The translations under genes were made by a program, and so were the position numbers. A DNA stretch of 64,000 nt, taken from Vreelandella neptunia. Lineage in GTDB: Bacteria; Pseudomonadota; Gammaproteobacteria; Pseudomonadales; Halomonadaceae. The notes beneath the pieces were generated by a model that worked only from the letters and a program-made list of their open reading frames with translations, did no database searches and was not told the origin of the DNA. Location of the stretch: assembly GCF_022489065.1 (NCBI RefSeq), contig NZ_JAKVTW010000013.1, positions 1-64,000 on the forward strand. The letters are read 5' to 3'. This document shows positions 18,472-28,883 of this stretch, one piece after another. Numbering within the stretch: position 1 is the first letter of the stretch; each line of letters opens with the position of its first letter.

Positions 18472-18939
18472 ATGAACTCGACGGGAGCACTAATTTTACT
18501 GGCGGTGGCGATTGCAGTAATAGTAGGGTTATGCTTTTACGCATGGACCCTACGTAACGAAGTTAACCGCCGGGAAGCTTACCGACGCGATGAAGATGCT
18601 CGTGCTCAACAAAACAGCTTAGAAAATCTTGATTATGTAGCCAGTGCGCTTGTTCAAGAGCAGGTGGATATTACTGAGGGTGCCTGGCGCTGCAAAGTGT
18701 TGCTTGAAATTATCGATCCTAGTTTAACCGAGAGGAGTCAGTTTCAGGCATTTGCTGAGCACTACAACCGAACTCGTCACCTCAAAACGCATTCTGCTCG
18801 CCAGCAATTGACCCCCCGAGAGCGTATGCAGGAAGATAAAGATCGGTTGATGGTAGAAAATGACATGCGTGAAGCCGTATTAGAAGCCGCCAGGGAAGTG
18901 CTAAAATGGCGTGCCAAAGGTTCAAGCGCACTGCATTAA
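18472..18939 (+). CDS. DUF2489 membrane-anchored protein
   Basis: A 155-residue protein with one N-terminal helix (about 6-26) and a long, charged cytoplasmic region likely to be alpha-helical. The pattern EGAWRCKVLLEIIDPSL followed by FAEHYNRTRHL is typical of DUF2489, a gammaproteobacterial family of unknown function. AAGGAG lies six bases before the ATG. It stands alone between the oxidase locus and the OmpA-family gene. Confidence 0.82.
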   Translation: MNSTGALILLAVAIAVIVGLCFYAWTLRNEVNRREAYRRDEDARAQQNSLENLDYVASALVQEQVDITEGAWRCKVLLEIIDPSLTERSQFQAFAEHYNRTRHLKTHSARQQLTPRERMQEDKDRLMVENDMREAVLEAAREVLKWRAKGSSALH

Positions 18940-19274
18940 ATAACGGTTTTGAGCGACTTTTAGTCGCCAAAAAGCATAGCATGCTATTTTTTAGTGCCCA
19001 TTGTGGCAATTTTGCTATGCTGAGTGATGTCGGTATTGGCAAGAAGTTGATATCTCGGCATTGTTGCCTTCTTGCGCTTAAGCGTTAATGATAGGCACAC
19101 CGTTCTATATCGACTGGGTACTGAGCTATTAGTACTTCATTAGTAGTACTGGTATTTTGGTACCATTATCAGCGATGTAGAGCAGGCGAAAAATGGATGC
19201 TCTCGCAATAAGAAGCATTGGATAGATTTGGTCACTTATGGCCATTTCAGCATTGGATCAAGAAGGAGTCTTGC
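18940..19274. other. Intergenic region upstream of the OmpA-family gene
   Basis: 335 bases with no credible gene. It holds two small symmetrical elements: GCGACT-TTT-AGTCGC (18953-18967) just after the DUF2489 stop, and the 12-base palindrome ATAGCATGCTAT (18976-18987) followed by a T-run, which may act as a weak terminator. The rest presumably contains the promoter and 5' leader of the OmpA-family gene, ending in AGAAGGAG before its ATG. I cannot assign a convincing sigma-70 promoter by eye. Confidence 0.5.
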
Positions 19275-20144
19275 ATGAAAAAATCAACGACTGGCTTGCT
19301 AATCGGTTCCGCACTGGTAGTTGGCCTTTCTGGCTGTGCCAGCTCGGCCTCACAGTCTTCCAGCCAATCAAGCGCTAGCAGCGACGGCAGCTGGTACCAG
19401 CATCCGTTTGTTTGTGGTCTAGCAGGCAGTGTTATCGGTGGCAGCATCGGCTACGCCACCAGCAGTAGTTCTGATGAAGAGAGTGGAGCTGCTACCGGTG
19501 CTGTTGCCGGTGCTGCTATCGGCGGTCTGCTGTGTGCTGATCGTACTCCTGAGCCGGTTGCACCGCAGTGCCCGAGCTATGGCGAAGTACCTGCCGGTGT
19601 TGCTGTTGACGCTGAAGGTTGCCCGCTAGACTCTGACGGTGACGGCGTTCCTGATTACCGCGATCAGTGCCCAGGTACTCCTGCAGGCGTTGAAGTTAAC
19701 GCTAACGGTTGCCCGCTTGATTCCGATAACGACGGTGTGCCAGATTACCGTGACCAGTGCCCGAATACGCCTGCTGGCGTAGAAGTTAACGCTCTGGGTT
19801 GCCCGGACAGTGTTGTTCTGCAAGATGTTAACTTTGAGTTTGATTCTGCTCAGTTAACGTCTAACGCACAGAATGTACTGAACGGTGTTGCTGAGCGTTT
19901 GGTCAGTAACCCTGATGTTCGCGTAAGCATCGAAGGCCACACTGATTCACGCGGTTCTGACGAGTACAACAAAAACTTGTCACAAGAGCGTGCTCAATCT
20001 GTTGCTAACTACTTAGCAAGCCGTGGCGTACAAGCTAACCGTATGCGTGCAGTAGGTTACGGTGAAGAGCAGCCGATCGCGTCTAACGAGACTGAAGAAG
20101 GCCGCTTCCAGAACCGTCGCGTTGAATTGGATGAGTGGAACTAA
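19275..20144 (+). CDS. OmpA-family lipoprotein with thrombospondin type 3 repeats
   Basis: Outer-membrane protein that probably links the membrane to peptidoglycan. The 289-residue product begins with a lipoprotein signal (GSALVVGLSGC, Cys at 21), then a Ser-rich linker and a glycine-zipper region (GAATGAVAGAAIGGLL). Two calcium-binding type 3 repeats follow (DSDGDGVPDYRDQCPGTPAG and DSDNDGVPDYRDQCPNTPAG). The C-terminal OmpA domain has FEFDSAQLT, IEGHTDSRGSDEYN, LSQERAQSV and NRRVEL, including the Asp and Arg that bind diaminopimelate. The frame extends upstream to 19218, but AGAAGGAG and the signal peptide fix the start at 19275. A strong terminator follows. Confidence 0.93.
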   Translation: MKKSTTGLLIGSALVVGLSGCASSASQSSSQSSASSDGSWYQHPFVCGLAGSVIGGSIGYATSSSSDEESGAATGAVAGAAIGGLLCADRTPEPVAPQCPSYGEVPAGVAVDAEGCPLDSDGDGVPDYRDQCPGTPAGVEVNANGCPLDSDNDGVPDYRDQCPNTPAGVEVNALGCPDSVVLQDVNFEFDSAQLTSNAQNVLNGVAERLVSNPDVRVSIEGHTDSRGSDEYNKNLSQERAQSVANYLASRGVQANRMRAVGYGEEQPIASNETEEGRFQNRRVELDEWN

Positions 20145-20210
20145 GTTCACTTATCTTCTGAGGTTTGCAGAGGCCATATAAACGGTTAACTGCAGTCCCC
20201 AGTAAAGAAG

Positions 20211-20240
20211 CGGGAGGCTTATGCCTCCCGTTTTTATTTT
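20211..20240 (+). terminator. Rho-independent terminator after the OmpA-family gene
   Basis: A perfect 8-base stem CGGGAGGC/GCCTCCCG with a TTAT loop, followed by TTTTTATTTT. It lies 66 bases after the OmpA-family stop codon. Confidence 0.92.
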
Positions 20241-20280
20241 AAGCGGTAGGTAAGTCTGCTAGGCTTGCCTACCGCTTTTT
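20241..20280 (+). terminator. Second terminator-like hairpin, 5' of thrS
   Basis: A 14-base stem (20241-20254 with 20264-20277) closed except for one T-G pair, loop of nine bases, then a short T-run. It directly follows the first terminator and sits about 85 bases before the thrS ATG. It may be a back-up terminator for the OmpA-family gene, or an attenuator if the thrS promoter lies upstream of it. Confidence 0.75.
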
Positions 20281-20364
20281 AGCTGTAATTGTTGCACCTC
20301 CCAAGACCATTGATAGCGAAATGTGATCCTTGGTATGGATCACCACTGCGCTCAAGGAACCTGA

Positions 20365-22287
20365 ATGCCTATTGTTACTCTGCCTGACGGCAGTCAAAAA
20401 ACCTTTGAAGCACCGCTGACCATTATGCAGCTCGCAGAATCCATTGGCCCTGGTTTGGCTAAGGCCTGCATTGCTGGAAAGATCGATGGTGTGCTGGTGG
20501 ATGCCGCTGACCTGATTGAAAAAGATGCAACAGTGGCGATTATCACTGCGCGTGACGATGAAGGGGTGGAAATTATCCGTCACTCCTGCGCTCACCTGAT
20601 CGGTCATGCGGTCAAGCAGATGTACCCCGAAGCCAAAATGGCGATCGGGCCGGTCATTGATGACGGTTTTTACTACGATATCGAGTTTGGTCAATCCGTA
20701 ACGCCGGAAGACCTGGAAGCGATAGAAAAGCGTATGCAGTCACTGATTGAGCGTGAGTACGATGTCGTTCGCGAATATGTTGATCGCGACCAGGCAATGC
20801 TGACTTTTTTACATCGTGATGAGCCTTATAAGCAGGAAATCGTTCGCGATATCCCTGGTGATGCGGCAATCCGACTTTATCATCACGAAGAATACACCGA
20901 CATGTGTCGCGGCCCACACGTGCCGAATACCCGCCACTTAAAAGCTTTCAAGCTCACTAAGTTAGCCGGTGCCTATTGGCGCGGAGACGCAGCCAACACC
21001 ATGTTAACGCGCATCTACGGCACCGCATGGAGCGATAAAAAGCAGCTCAAAGCGTATCTTAAGCGGCTTGAAGAAGCTGAAAAGCGCGACCATCGTAAGC
21101 TCGCCCGCAAGATGGACTTATTCCATATTCAGGAAGAAGCGCCGGGAATGGTTTTTTGGCACCCCAATGGCTGGACGATGTATCAGGCCTTGGAAGAGTA
21201 CATGCGCAACATTCAGCGCGAGCATGGCTACCAGGAAATCAAAACGCCTCAGGTGGTTGACCTCTCTTTGTGGAAGAAATCCGGGCACTGGGGTCACTAC
21301 AGTGAGCTGATGTTCACCACCGAGTCTGAGAAGCGCGAATACGCAGTCAAACCCATGAACTGCCCTTGCCATGTGCAGGTCTTTAATCAAGGTCTGAAAA
21401 GCTACCGTGATCTACCCCTGCGTTTGGCCGAGTTCGGCAGTTGTCACCGGAATGAACCTTCTGGTTCGCTGCATGGTCTGATGCGCGTGCGCGGCTTTAC
21501 CCAAGATGATGCGCATATTTTCTGTACAGAAGGTCAAATTCAAGCGGAAGCGGAAGACTTTATAGCGCTCACACTGCAAGTGTATAAGACGCTTGGCTTT
21601 GAAGATGTCGAGCTGAAGCTTTCTACCCGTCCGGACGATTTCCTGGGCGAAGCTGAAATGTGGGATCAGGCCGAGCAGGGACTTGAGGCTGCATTGAATG
21701 CGACGGGCTTGGAGTGGGATCTACAGCCGGGTGAAGGTGCTTTTTACGGTCCTAAAATTGAATTCGCACTGCGTGATTGTCTGAATCGTGTCTGGCAGTG
21801 TGGTACCCTACAGCTCGATTTTAACTTGCCAGGGCGTTTAGGGGCTCAGTACGTTGATGAAGATGGCGTACGTAAGACCCCAGTGATGCTTCACCGCGCG
21901 ATTTTGGGCTCCTTCGAGCGTTTCTTGGGGATTCTGATTGAGCACTATGCGGGCGCTATGCCATTATGGCTTGCGCCACAGCAGGCGGTTGTCATGACTA
22001 TCACCGATTCACAGCGTGAATATGCGCTTGATTTGGAGAAACGTCTGCAAAAAAGTGGCTTACGTGTTAAAGCGGACTTGAGGAACGAGAAGATCGGCTT
22101 TAAAATCCGTGAGCATACGTTACAGAAAGTTCCCTATCTCCTTGTGGTAGGAGATAAGGAAGTCGAAGCTGACTCAGTGGCCGTGCGAACACGCAGCGGC
22201 GAAAACCTCGGTACAATGACGGTCGATGAATTTATTGAACGCCATACTGCCGAGAGAGCAGCCCTGGCGACATCGTCAATTGCCTAA
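20365..22287 (+). CDS. thrS: Threonyl-tRNA synthetase
   Basis: Class II synthetase charging tRNA-Thr. The 640-residue protein has the usual order: N-terminal TGS domain (1-61), the editing domain with [11 protein letters not shown] and DMCRGPHVP, the catalytic core with motif 2 ([11 protein letters not shown]) and motif 3 ([15 protein letters not shown]), and a C-terminal anticodon-binding domain. KPMNCPCHV holds the zinc-ligand Cys. It is the first gene of the thrS-infC-rpmI-rplT order common in gammaproteobacteria. Only 12 bases separate its stop from the infC start. Confidence 0.98.
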   Translation: MPIVTLPDGSQKTFEAPLTIMQLAESIGPGLAKACIAGKIDGVLVDAADLIEKDATVAIITARDDEGVEIIRHSCAHLIGHAVKQMYPEAKMAIGPVIDDGFYYDIEFGQSVTPEDLEAIEKRMQSLIEREYDVVREYVDRDQAMLTFLHRDEPYKQEIVRDIPGDAAIRLYHHEEYTDMCRGPHVPNTRHLKAFKLTKLAGAYWRGDAANTMLTRIYGTAWSDKKQLKAYLKRLEEAEKRDHRKLARKMDLFHIQEEAPGMVFWHPNGWTMYQALEEYMRNIQREHGYQEIKTPQVVDLSLWKKSGHWGHYSELMFTTESEKREYAVKPMNCPCHVQVFNQGLKSYRDLPLRLAEFGSCHRNEPSGSLHGLMRVRGFTQDDAHIFCTEGQIQAEAEDFIALTLQVYKTLGFEDVELKLSTRPDDFLGEAEMWDQAEQGLEAALNATGLEWDLQPGEGAFYGPKIEFALRDCLNRVWQCGTLQLDFNLPGRLGAQYVDEDGVRKTPVMLHRAILGSFERFLGILIEHYAGAMPLWLAPQQAVVMTITDSQREYALDLEKRLQKSGLRVKADLRNEKIGFKIREHTLQKVPYLLVVGDKEVEADSVAVRTRSGENLGTMTVDEFIERHTAERAALATSSIA

Positions 22288-22299
22288 GGAGACGGAACG

Positions 22300-22839
22300 A
22301 TCAAGAGAAGCAACCAGCGCGGGCGTCCAGCAGACAAGCGCCCACCAATGAACGAGCGAATTGTCGAAGAAGAAGTGCGTCTTATTGGTAGCGACGGTGA
22401 GCAGTTGGGTGTTGTGCCCACCACCGAAGCGCTAGAGCGTGCTGAATCTGAAAGCTTAGATCTCGTGCAAATTTCGAATGCCGACCCCATCGTCTGTAAG
22501 ATCATGGATTACGGCAAGTTCGTTTTTGAGACCAAGAAGCAGAAAGCGGCTCAAAAGAAGAAGCAGAAGCAAATCCAGGTTAAGGAAGTTAAATTCCGTC
22601 CTGGCACCGACGAAGGCGATTATCAGGTCAAGCTTAAAAACCTGACGCGCTTTTTGGAAGGTGGTGACAAGGGCAAAGTCACACTGCGCTTCCGTGGTCG
22701 CGAAATGGCGCACCAGGACATCGGTCGTAAGCTGATGGAACGGATCGCGGCAGACCTGGAAGAGATCGGAGTGGTAGAGGCTTTTCCGAAAATGGAAGGC
22801 CGCCAGATGATCATGATTATTGCCCCGAAAAAGAAGTGA
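22300..22839 (+). CDS. infC: Translation initiation factor IF-3, AUC start codon
   Basis: IF-3 binds the 30S subunit and rejects non-canonical start codons. The first in-frame ATG (22348) would give 163 residues and remove the conserved basic N-terminus. An ATC at 22300, eight bases after AAGGAG (22286-22291), extends the frame to 179 residues starting [15 protein letters not shown] after the initiator, close to the E. coli length. E. coli infC uses AUU, which allows IF-3 to repress its own synthesis; AUC here implies the same autoregulation. Conserved features include [14 protein letters not shown] and the C-terminal [10 protein letters not shown]. Confidence 0.93.
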   Translation: MKRSNQRGRPADKRPPMNERIVEEEVRLIGSDGEQLGVVPTTEALERAESESLDLVQISNADPIVCKIMDYGKFVFETKKQKAAQKKKQKQIQVKEVKFRPGTDEGDYQVKLKNLTRFLEGGDKGKVTLRFRGREMAHQDIGRKLMERIAADLEEIGVVEAFPKMEGRQMIMIIAPKKK

Positions 22840-22860
22840 TCCAACGGCGTTGTCAACGGG

Positions 22861-22878
22861 CCACCGTTAAACCGGTGG
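22861..22878 (+). promoter_or_regulatory. Hairpin in the infC-rpmI spacer
   Basis: CCACCG-TTAAAC-CGGTGG forms a 6-base stem within the 82-base gap between infC and rpmI, and flanking GGG and CCC bases could extend it. There is no T-run, so it is not a terminator. In E. coli L20 represses rpmI-rplT by binding structured mRNA in this region; this hairpin is a candidate part of a comparable leader. That role is inference. Confidence 0.4.
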
Positions 22879-22921
22879 TCGGCCCTGGGTTTTCTAAAAA
22901 ATATCGAGCGGAGTTTTCCTC

Positions 22922-23116
22922 ATGCCGAAAATCAAAAGCAACAGCGGCGCTGCCAAGCGCTTCAAGAAGACTGCTAATGGCTTTAAGCACAAGCAGTCTC
23001 ACCGTAGCCACATCTTGACCAAGAAAACGACCAAGCGTAAGCGTCAACTGCGTGGAATGAAGCAAATTCACGCGGCTGATAAAGCACTTATCCAGCGTAT
23101 GCTGCCGAATCTATAA
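22922..23116 (+). CDS. rpmI: 50S ribosomal protein L35
   Basis: A 64-residue, strongly basic ribosomal protein beginning [20 protein letters not shown], the L35 signature. CGGAG lies shortly before the ATG. It sits between infC and rplT, as in most bacteria, and is co-expressed with them. Confidence 0.97.
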   Translation: MPKIKSNSGAAKRFKKTANGFKHKQSHRSHILTKKTTKRKRQLRGMKQIHAADKALIQRMLPNL

Positions 23117-23179
23117 TTCGGGTTTTCGTTTTTCTGGGCGCATAATTTTTTGCCCCAGCCTTAAAGTCAGGAGTGTGTT

Positions 23180-23533
23180 ATGACTCGAGTTAAACGTGGC
23201 GTAGTAGCGCGTCGTCGCCATAAAAAAGTATTGAAGCTTGCTAAAGGTTACTACGGTGCCCGTTCGCGCGTTTTCCGCGTTGCTAAGCAAGCCGTTATCA
23301 AGGCTGGTCAGTATGCCTATCGTGACCGTCGTAACCGTAAGCGCCAGTTCCGCGCGCTATGGATCCAGCGTATTAACGCCGGTGCACGCGTCAACGGTAT
23401 GTCTTACAGCCGCTTTGTAGGTGGTCTTAAGAAAGCCGGTATCGAAATCGACCGTAAAGTATTGGCCGATTTGGCAGTACACGAGAAGGCTGCATTTGCT
23501 GCCATCGTGGAAAAAGCCAAGGCTGCCCAATAA
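23180..23533 (+). CDS. rplT: 50S ribosomal protein L20
   Basis: A 117-residue ribosomal protein with the basic N-terminal extension [17 protein letters not shown] and the globular part with [13 protein letters not shown] and [13 protein letters not shown]20 is needed for early 50S assembly and in E. coli represses its own operon. AGGAGTG precedes the ATG. The perfect 12-base terminator downstream closes the thrS-infC-rpmI-rplT unit, leaving pheS-pheT with their own transcription or read-through. Confidence 0.97.
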   Translation: MTRVKRGVVARRRHKKVLKLAKGYYGARSRVFRVAKQAVIKAGQYAYRDRRNRKRQFRALWIQRINAGARVNGMSYSRFVGGLKKAGIEIDRKVLADLAVHEKAAFAAIVEKAKAAQ

Positions 23534-23595
23534 GGTAGTGTTTGCTGGGCTTTTGCCCGTGCAACGTACCTGAGGTCATTTAAGAGTGACCCATA

Positions 23596-23631
23596 CAGGG
23601 GAAGAGCAGCCGCTCTTCCCCTGTTTTTTTT
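23596..23631 (+). terminator. Rho-independent terminator after rplT
   Basis: A perfect 12-base stem (23596-23607 with 23612-23623), AGCC loop and eight T residues. It is 62 bases after rplT and 62 bases before the pheS start. E. coli pheST is attenuated through a Phe-rich leader peptide, but I see no such peptide here, so plain termination is likelier. Confidence 0.95.
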
Positions 23632-23678
23632 GTCACCTTCAACGTGCCACGCCATCTTCAGGGATGGACACCGCTTAA

Positions 23679-24713
<1,035 letters not shown>

Positions 24714-24739
24714 GACCGCCGCCGAATACAGGATCAACG

Positions 24740-27121
24740 ATGAAATTTTCAGAACAGTGGCTGCGTGAGTGGGTATCGCCGCAGCTTGAAACGCAGGCAA
24801 TGGCCGACCAAATCACCATGGCGGGCTTGGAAGTTGACGCTGTGGAAGCGGTAGCCGCTGCATTTAGTGGTGTCGTGGTGGCTGAGGTGTTGACTAAAGA
24901 GAAGCACCCAGACGCGGATAAGCTCAATGTATGTACCGTTAATGACGGTAGCGGGGAGCCTGTTCAGGTTGTCTGCGGGGCGCCCAATGTAGAGGTTGGC
25001 CAGAAAATTCCCTTTGCCCAGGTGGGTGGAGTGTTGCCGGGTGACTTTAAGATCAAAAAGGCCAAGCTCCGTGGCGTAGAGTCTCGCGGGATGATCTGTT
25101 CCGCATCGGAGCTGGGGCTTGAAGAGGAGGCTTCGGCCGGCATTCTGGTGCTGTCGTCAGCTGCGCCTGTGGGCATCGATTTCCGCGAGTTCATGCACCT
25201 TAATGACATGACGATTGAGGTCGATCTGACACCCAATCGCGGTGACTGCTTAAGCATTAAGGGGCTGTCGCGCGAAGTTGGTGTGCTCAACCGATTACCG
25301 GTTAAAGGGCCAATGATAAAGCCGTTGGCTGCTGAGATTGAGGATAGCTTCTCGGTTAGTATTGAGGCGCCTGAGCAGTGCCCGCGCTATATCGGCCGCG
25401 TGATCAAGGGTGTCAATGTTCATGCTGAAACACCCCTTTGGATGGCTGAGCGTCTGCGCCGCAGTGGCGTACGTTCTATTGACCCAGTGGTGGATATTAC
25501 CAACTACGTCATGCTGGAACTGGGCCAGCCGATGCACGCTTTTGACCGTGACAACCTGCAAGAGGGCATAGTGGTTCGCATGGCCAAGCCAGGCGAGAAG
25601 CTAACGCTGCTTGATGGTAATGAAGTGGCGCTCCGCCCTGAAACGTTGTTGATCGCCGATCAATCCGGGCCGCTTGCCATGGCAGGCGTGATGGGGGGCG
25701 AAAACTCCGGCGTTAATAAAAATACCCGAACTATTTTTCTTGAGTCAGCATTTTTCACGCCGCTTGCGATTGCAGGACAGGCGCGCTCTTACGGTTTGCA
25801 TACCGATGCATCGCATCGTTTTGAGCGCGGTGTCGACCCGCAGCTCACGCCAGTAGCTGTAGAGCGAGCTACACAGCTTTTAATTGAAATATGTGGCGGT
25901 CAGGCGGGTCCTGTGGTTGAAGTGACAAGTGCTGAGCATATGCCCGCAGAACGCGCGATTATATTGCGCAGCGAGCGTTTAGAAAAAGCGCTTTCCAAGG
26001 CCCTTGATAGCGATGACGTGACCGATATTCTTCAGCGTCTAGGGCTTAATGTCACTATGCAAGGTGGCGATTGGGCCGTTACTGCACCCAGTTGGCGCTT
26101 TGATCTCGCCATTGAGGAAGACCTGATCGAAGAGGTGGCGCGCATCCATGGCTATAACAATTTGCCAGTGCGTCGTCCTGCAGCACGCTTGGCGCTGCGC
26201 TCTGCGGATGAGGCGAAGCTCACCCAATCGCGACTGCGTCGACAGATGGTCGCTCGTGGTTTCCAGGAGGCGATCACTTACAGCTTTGTCGCCCCTGAGT
26301 TGCAAGCGGCGCTGTTACCAGATGCCGTAACCCCCGTGCTTGCTAACCCTATCTCAGCTGATTTGTCGGTAATGCGCGCAAGCTTATTTCCAGGTTTGGT
26401 GCGTGCCATGGAGTACAACCTCAATCGCCAGCAAACCCGCGTGCGGTTATTTGAAACTGGGCTAGTATTTAACGGCGAGCTGGATGCTTTATCGCAAGTG
26501 CCTATGCTGGGTGCGTTAGTGTGTGGCCCGCGTGAAGCGGAAGGGTGGAGTGGCGCCAAAGAGCGCGTCGACTTTTATGACTTAAAAGGTGACTTAGAGA
26601 GCGTCATCGCTTTGGGTGGTGAGGCTGATGCATGGCGGTTTGAGCCTGCTGAACACCCGGCGCTTCATCCAGGACAAAGTGCGCAGCTGATGCATAACGG
26701 TGAGCCTGCAGGTTGGATTGGTACTTTGCATCCCCAAGTGCGAGCTACGCTTGGTTTGAAAATGGATGCTGTGCTGTTTGAAGTGCGTTTGGATATGCTA
26801 AGCCAGGGTAGCGTGCCAGCCTTTGAGCCGCTATCTCGCTTTCCGGAGGTGCGTCGGGATTTGGCGTTTATGCTTAAGGAAGCTACTCCTGTTCAATCGT
26901 TGCTGGATTGTGCCAAGGAGCAAGCGGGCGATTATCTGCAGGATATCAAGTTATTTGACGTTTATGCGGGTAAAGGGATCGCTGAAGGCTATAAGAGTAT
27001 TGCGTTGGGCTTGACCTGGCAGCATCCATCGCGCACGCTAAACGACGAGGAAATCAACCAGTTGGTCGATTCAATTGTGACACAAGTGCGTGTCAAGCTG
27101 GATGCGGAGCTGCGCGGCTAA
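24740..27121 (+). CDS. pheT: Phenylalanyl-tRNA synthetase beta subunit
   Basis: Beta subunit of 793 residues, the normal length. Domains in order: N-terminal EMAP-like tRNA-binding domain (about 40-150, with LNVCTVNDG and VVCGAPNV), the B3/B4 editing domain (VDPVVDITNYVMLELGQPMH), B5 DNA-binding-like domain, the inactive class II-like core, and a C-terminal anticodon-binding FDX-ACB domain (SRFPEVRRDLAF onward). It precedes ihfA, the common gammaproteobacterial order. Confidence 0.97.
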   Translation: MKFSEQWLREWVSPQLETQAMADQITMAGLEVDAVEAVAAAFSGVVVAEVLTKEKHPDADKLNVCTVNDGSGEPVQVVCGAPNVEVGQKIPFAQVGGVLPGDFKIKKAKLRGVESRGMICSASELGLEEEASAGILVLSSAAPVGIDFREFMHLNDMTIEVDLTPNRGDCLSIKGLSREVGVLNRLPVKGPMIKPLAAEIEDSFSVSIEAPEQCPRYIGRVIKGVNVHAETPLWMAERLRRSGVRSIDPVVDITNYVMLELGQPMHAFDRDNLQEGIVVRMAKPGEKLTLLDGNEVALRPETLLIADQSGPLAMAGVMGGENSGVNKNTRTIFLESAFFTPLAIAGQARSYGLHTDASHRFERGVDPQLTPVAVERATQLLIEICGGQAGPVVEVTSAEHMPAERAIILRSERLEKALSKALDSDDVTDILQRLGLNVTMQGGDWAVTAPSWRFDLAIEEDLIEEVARIHGYNNLPVRRPAARLALRSADEAKLTQSRLRRQMVARGFQEAITYSFVAPELQAALLPDAVTPVLANPISADLSVMRASLFPGLVRAMEYNLNRQQTRVRLFETGLVFNGELDALSQVPMLGALVCGPREAEGWSGAKERVDFYDLKGDLESVIALGGEADAWRFEPAEHPALHPGQSAQLMHNGEPAGWIGTLHPQVRATLGLKMDAVLFEVRLDMLSQGSVPAFEPLSRFPEVRRDLAFMLKEATPVQSLLDCAKEQAGDYLQDIKLFDVYAGKGIAEGYKSIALGLTWQHPSRTLNDEEINQLVDSIVTQVRVKLDAELRG

Positions 27122-27248
27122 TAAGTAGTTAAGCGAATGCTTAGGCCACGCCACGATGCTTATCACGCTCTTGGCAATGCGTTTGCTACTGTACGGTTGA
27201 TACGGTGCGTTTGAAACTGTATCTGCTTCAAGGATAAGGAGAAACCTT

Positions 27249-27548
27249 ATGGGTGCGTTGACCAAAGCAGAACTGGCTGAGCATTTGCATGCTGAGCTGG
27301 CCCTGTCCAAACGAGAAGCGAAGGCCATGGTCGAAGCTTTTTTTGAAGAGATTCGAGCTTGCCTTCGTGAGAACGAACAGGTGAAGTTATCAGGATTTGG
27401 CAACTTTGATCTGCGTGATAAGCGCGAGCGACCAGGTCGGAATCCTAAAACCGGGGAAGAAATTCCGATTTCTGCTCGGCGGGTGGTAACGTTTCGTCCA
27501 GGGCAGAAGCTTAAGCAACAGGTAGAGCATTACGTGGGTGGCGAGTAG
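27249..27548 (+). CDS. ihfA: Integration host factor subunit alpha
   Basis: DNA-bending nucleoid protein that forms a heterodimer with IhfB. The 99-residue protein begins [13 protein letters not shown] and has the beta-arm motif [22 protein letters not shown] with the intercalating proline, plus the C-terminal [10 protein letters not shown]. Two close Shine-Dalgarno-like runs (AAGGATAAGGAG) precede the ATG. Its position after pheT is conserved in gammaproteobacteria. A terminator follows 60 bases later. No merR-like gene or tRNA follows it here, unlike some pseudomonads. Confidence 0.96.
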   Translation: MGALTKAELAEHLHAELALSKREAKAMVEAFFEEIRACLRENEQVKLSGFGNFDLRDKRERPGRNPKTGEEIPISARRVVTFRPGQKLKQQVEHYVGGE

Positions 27549-27608
27549 CGTTTTGGAAGATAGGCGTATTGGCTTGGCTTAATATTGCTTAGCGCTCTCA
27601 TATACTCT

Positions 27609-27640
27609 AAAAGGAGTGCCTTCGGGCGCTCCTTTTCTCG
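27609..27640. terminator. Bidirectional terminator between ihfA and DUF2788
   Basis: A 12-base stem (27609-27620 with 27625-27636) with one G-T pair and a stable TTCG tetraloop, with A-run on the left and T-run on the right. Placed between convergent genes, so it can serve both. Confidence 0.88.
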
Positions 27641-27687
27641 TTCTATTTATGCGACCTAATTCGCGGCTATTTTTATAGCCAGCATAA

Positions 27688-27894
27688 TTACACGCCACCG
27701 CCCTCAATTAGCCACGTTATTACCACTTTAATGACGTAACCCAGCATGCCTGCTCCTAGCACAACAAACAGCATGATGGTGCCAAATTTGCCAGCGTTAG
27801 ACTTTTTAGCCAAGTCCCAGATAATGAAACACATAAATATGATTAAGCCGCCAACCATGATTGGGGTGATCCAAGTCTCGAAGGTTTGCTGCAT
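27688..27894 (-). CDS. DUF2788 small membrane protein
   Basis: A 68-residue protein with two membrane helices (about 8-28 and 38-62) joined by DLAKKSNAGKFGT, a pattern characteristic of DUF2788. The frame extends upstream to a TTG at 27924, but GGGAG on the minus strand lies five bases before the ATG at 27894, which is the likely start (MQQTFETWITP). It stands alone and converges with ihfA. Function unknown. Confidence 0.83.
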   Translation of the reverse strand: MQQTFETWITPIMVGGLIIFMCFIIWDLAKKSNAGKFGTIMLFVVLGAGMLGYVIKVVITWLIEGGGV

Positions 27895-28037
27895 AGGTAC
27901 TCCCAAGTAGTGTGTTTTAGCCAAGCACCGCGAGTGGTGTGTTTCATTCTAACCAGTCATGTTAATATTTGAGCAAATTCATCGGGTATTTGTCGACTTG
28001 ACGGTTGGCGCTGTGACACTTTGACAGGGGAGTGACA

Positions 28038-28502
28038 ATGCCAAAACTGAATATTTTGGTGGGCACCATGTATGGCGGTGCCCTTGATGTGGCAGAGCAA
28101 GTGAAGCCCCTTTTTGAGCAGGCCGGTTATGTGGTGGAGATTATAGAGCAGCCATCTGTTAATGATATTGCCCATGGTGATGCCGATTTGGCGCTGTTCT
28201 GTGTATCGACGACGGGCAGTGGTGATTTTCCAGGTAGCTTTGTTCCTTTCGTGCGCAGTCTGCGCGATCAAAGCCCCGAGCTCTCTTCGTTACGCTACGG
28301 TCTTATTGCCTTAGGCGATAGCTCTTATGGCGATACCTTTTGTGGCGCGGGTCGCGCGCTGGATGAGCTGCTGATAGATCATGGCGCCACTCGATTGGGA
28401 GAGCGTTTAGAGATCGACGCCATGGAAACCTTCATGGCCGATGATGCCGCTATCCCGTGGGTAGAAGAGTGGATTGTTGCCCAGCAGCTAGAGGCCGTTT
28501 GA
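28038..28502 (+). CDS. Flavodoxin-like protein (MioC type)
   Basis: Short-chain flavodoxin of 154 residues that should bind FMN. The phosphate-binding loop is GTMYGGALDVAE near the N-terminus, with STTGSGDFPGSF and LGDSSYGDTFCGAGRALD contacting the isoalloxazine ring. It resembles MioC/YqcA flavodoxins. A GTG at 28032 is in frame, but GGGGAG five bases before the ATG at 28038 decides the start. The next gene begins four bases after its stop, so the two form a small operon. The redox partner is unknown. Confidence 0.87.
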   Translation: MPKLNILVGTMYGGALDVAEQVKPLFEQAGYVVEIIEQPSVNDIAHGDADLALFCVSTTGSGDFPGSFVPFVRSLRDQSPELSSLRYGLIALGDSSYGDTFCGAGRALDELLIDHGATRLGERLEIDAMETFMADDAAIPWVEEWIVAQQLEAV

Positions 28503-28505
28503 GCG

Positions 28506-28883
28506 ATGCAGCAAGCTCCTTCCTCTCCTGAACGTATAAGCGTTGCGGTGGGTGTGTGTGTGGTTATGCTCGCCACGTTGCCACGTTACATGGCGGGCGG
28601 GCATGAAACGCGTCAAACACTCATTGCTATTGCTTTTACGCTAGTTGCTGTTGCGGCCATTGTTCAGTGGCGCCTATTGCCGGTACTGTCTCGCCAGCGA
28701 CTACCTAAGTTATTCAAAAGGTTAGTCGCGATGTTGCTGCTTGGGACGGTGATAATGGGGGGTTGGCACGCCTTGTTTACTGACTGGATCAGTTGGCAAG
28801 TATTCATTTCCCACGGTGCCACCCTTGGCGTGCTCCTTCATGCGGTAAGTTTATGGTGGTCAAAAGAGCGCCAGCTAGGCTAG
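28506..28883 (+). CDS. Hypothetical membrane protein
   Basis: A 125-residue protein with about four predicted membrane helices (around 11-28, 38-56, 70-88 and 98-117) and a basic loop SRQRLPKLFKR between helices two and three. I recognise no family. It starts three bases after the flavodoxin stop and is probably co-translated with it, so a function linked to that flavodoxin is possible but unproven. The C-terminal LHAVSLWWSKER is on the likely cytoplasmic side. Confidence 0.7.
   Translation: MQQAPSSPERISVAVGVCVVMLATLPRYMAGGHETRQTLIAIAFTLVAVAAIVQWRLLPVLSRQRLPKLFKRLVAMLLLGTVIMGGWHALFTDWISWQVFISHGATLGVLLHAVSLWWSKERQLG

Noticed and set aside
20281..20364. T-box riboswitch upstream of thrS
   Set aside because: No T-box consensus (AGGGTGGNACCGCG) is present, and gammaproteobacteria generally lack this control.
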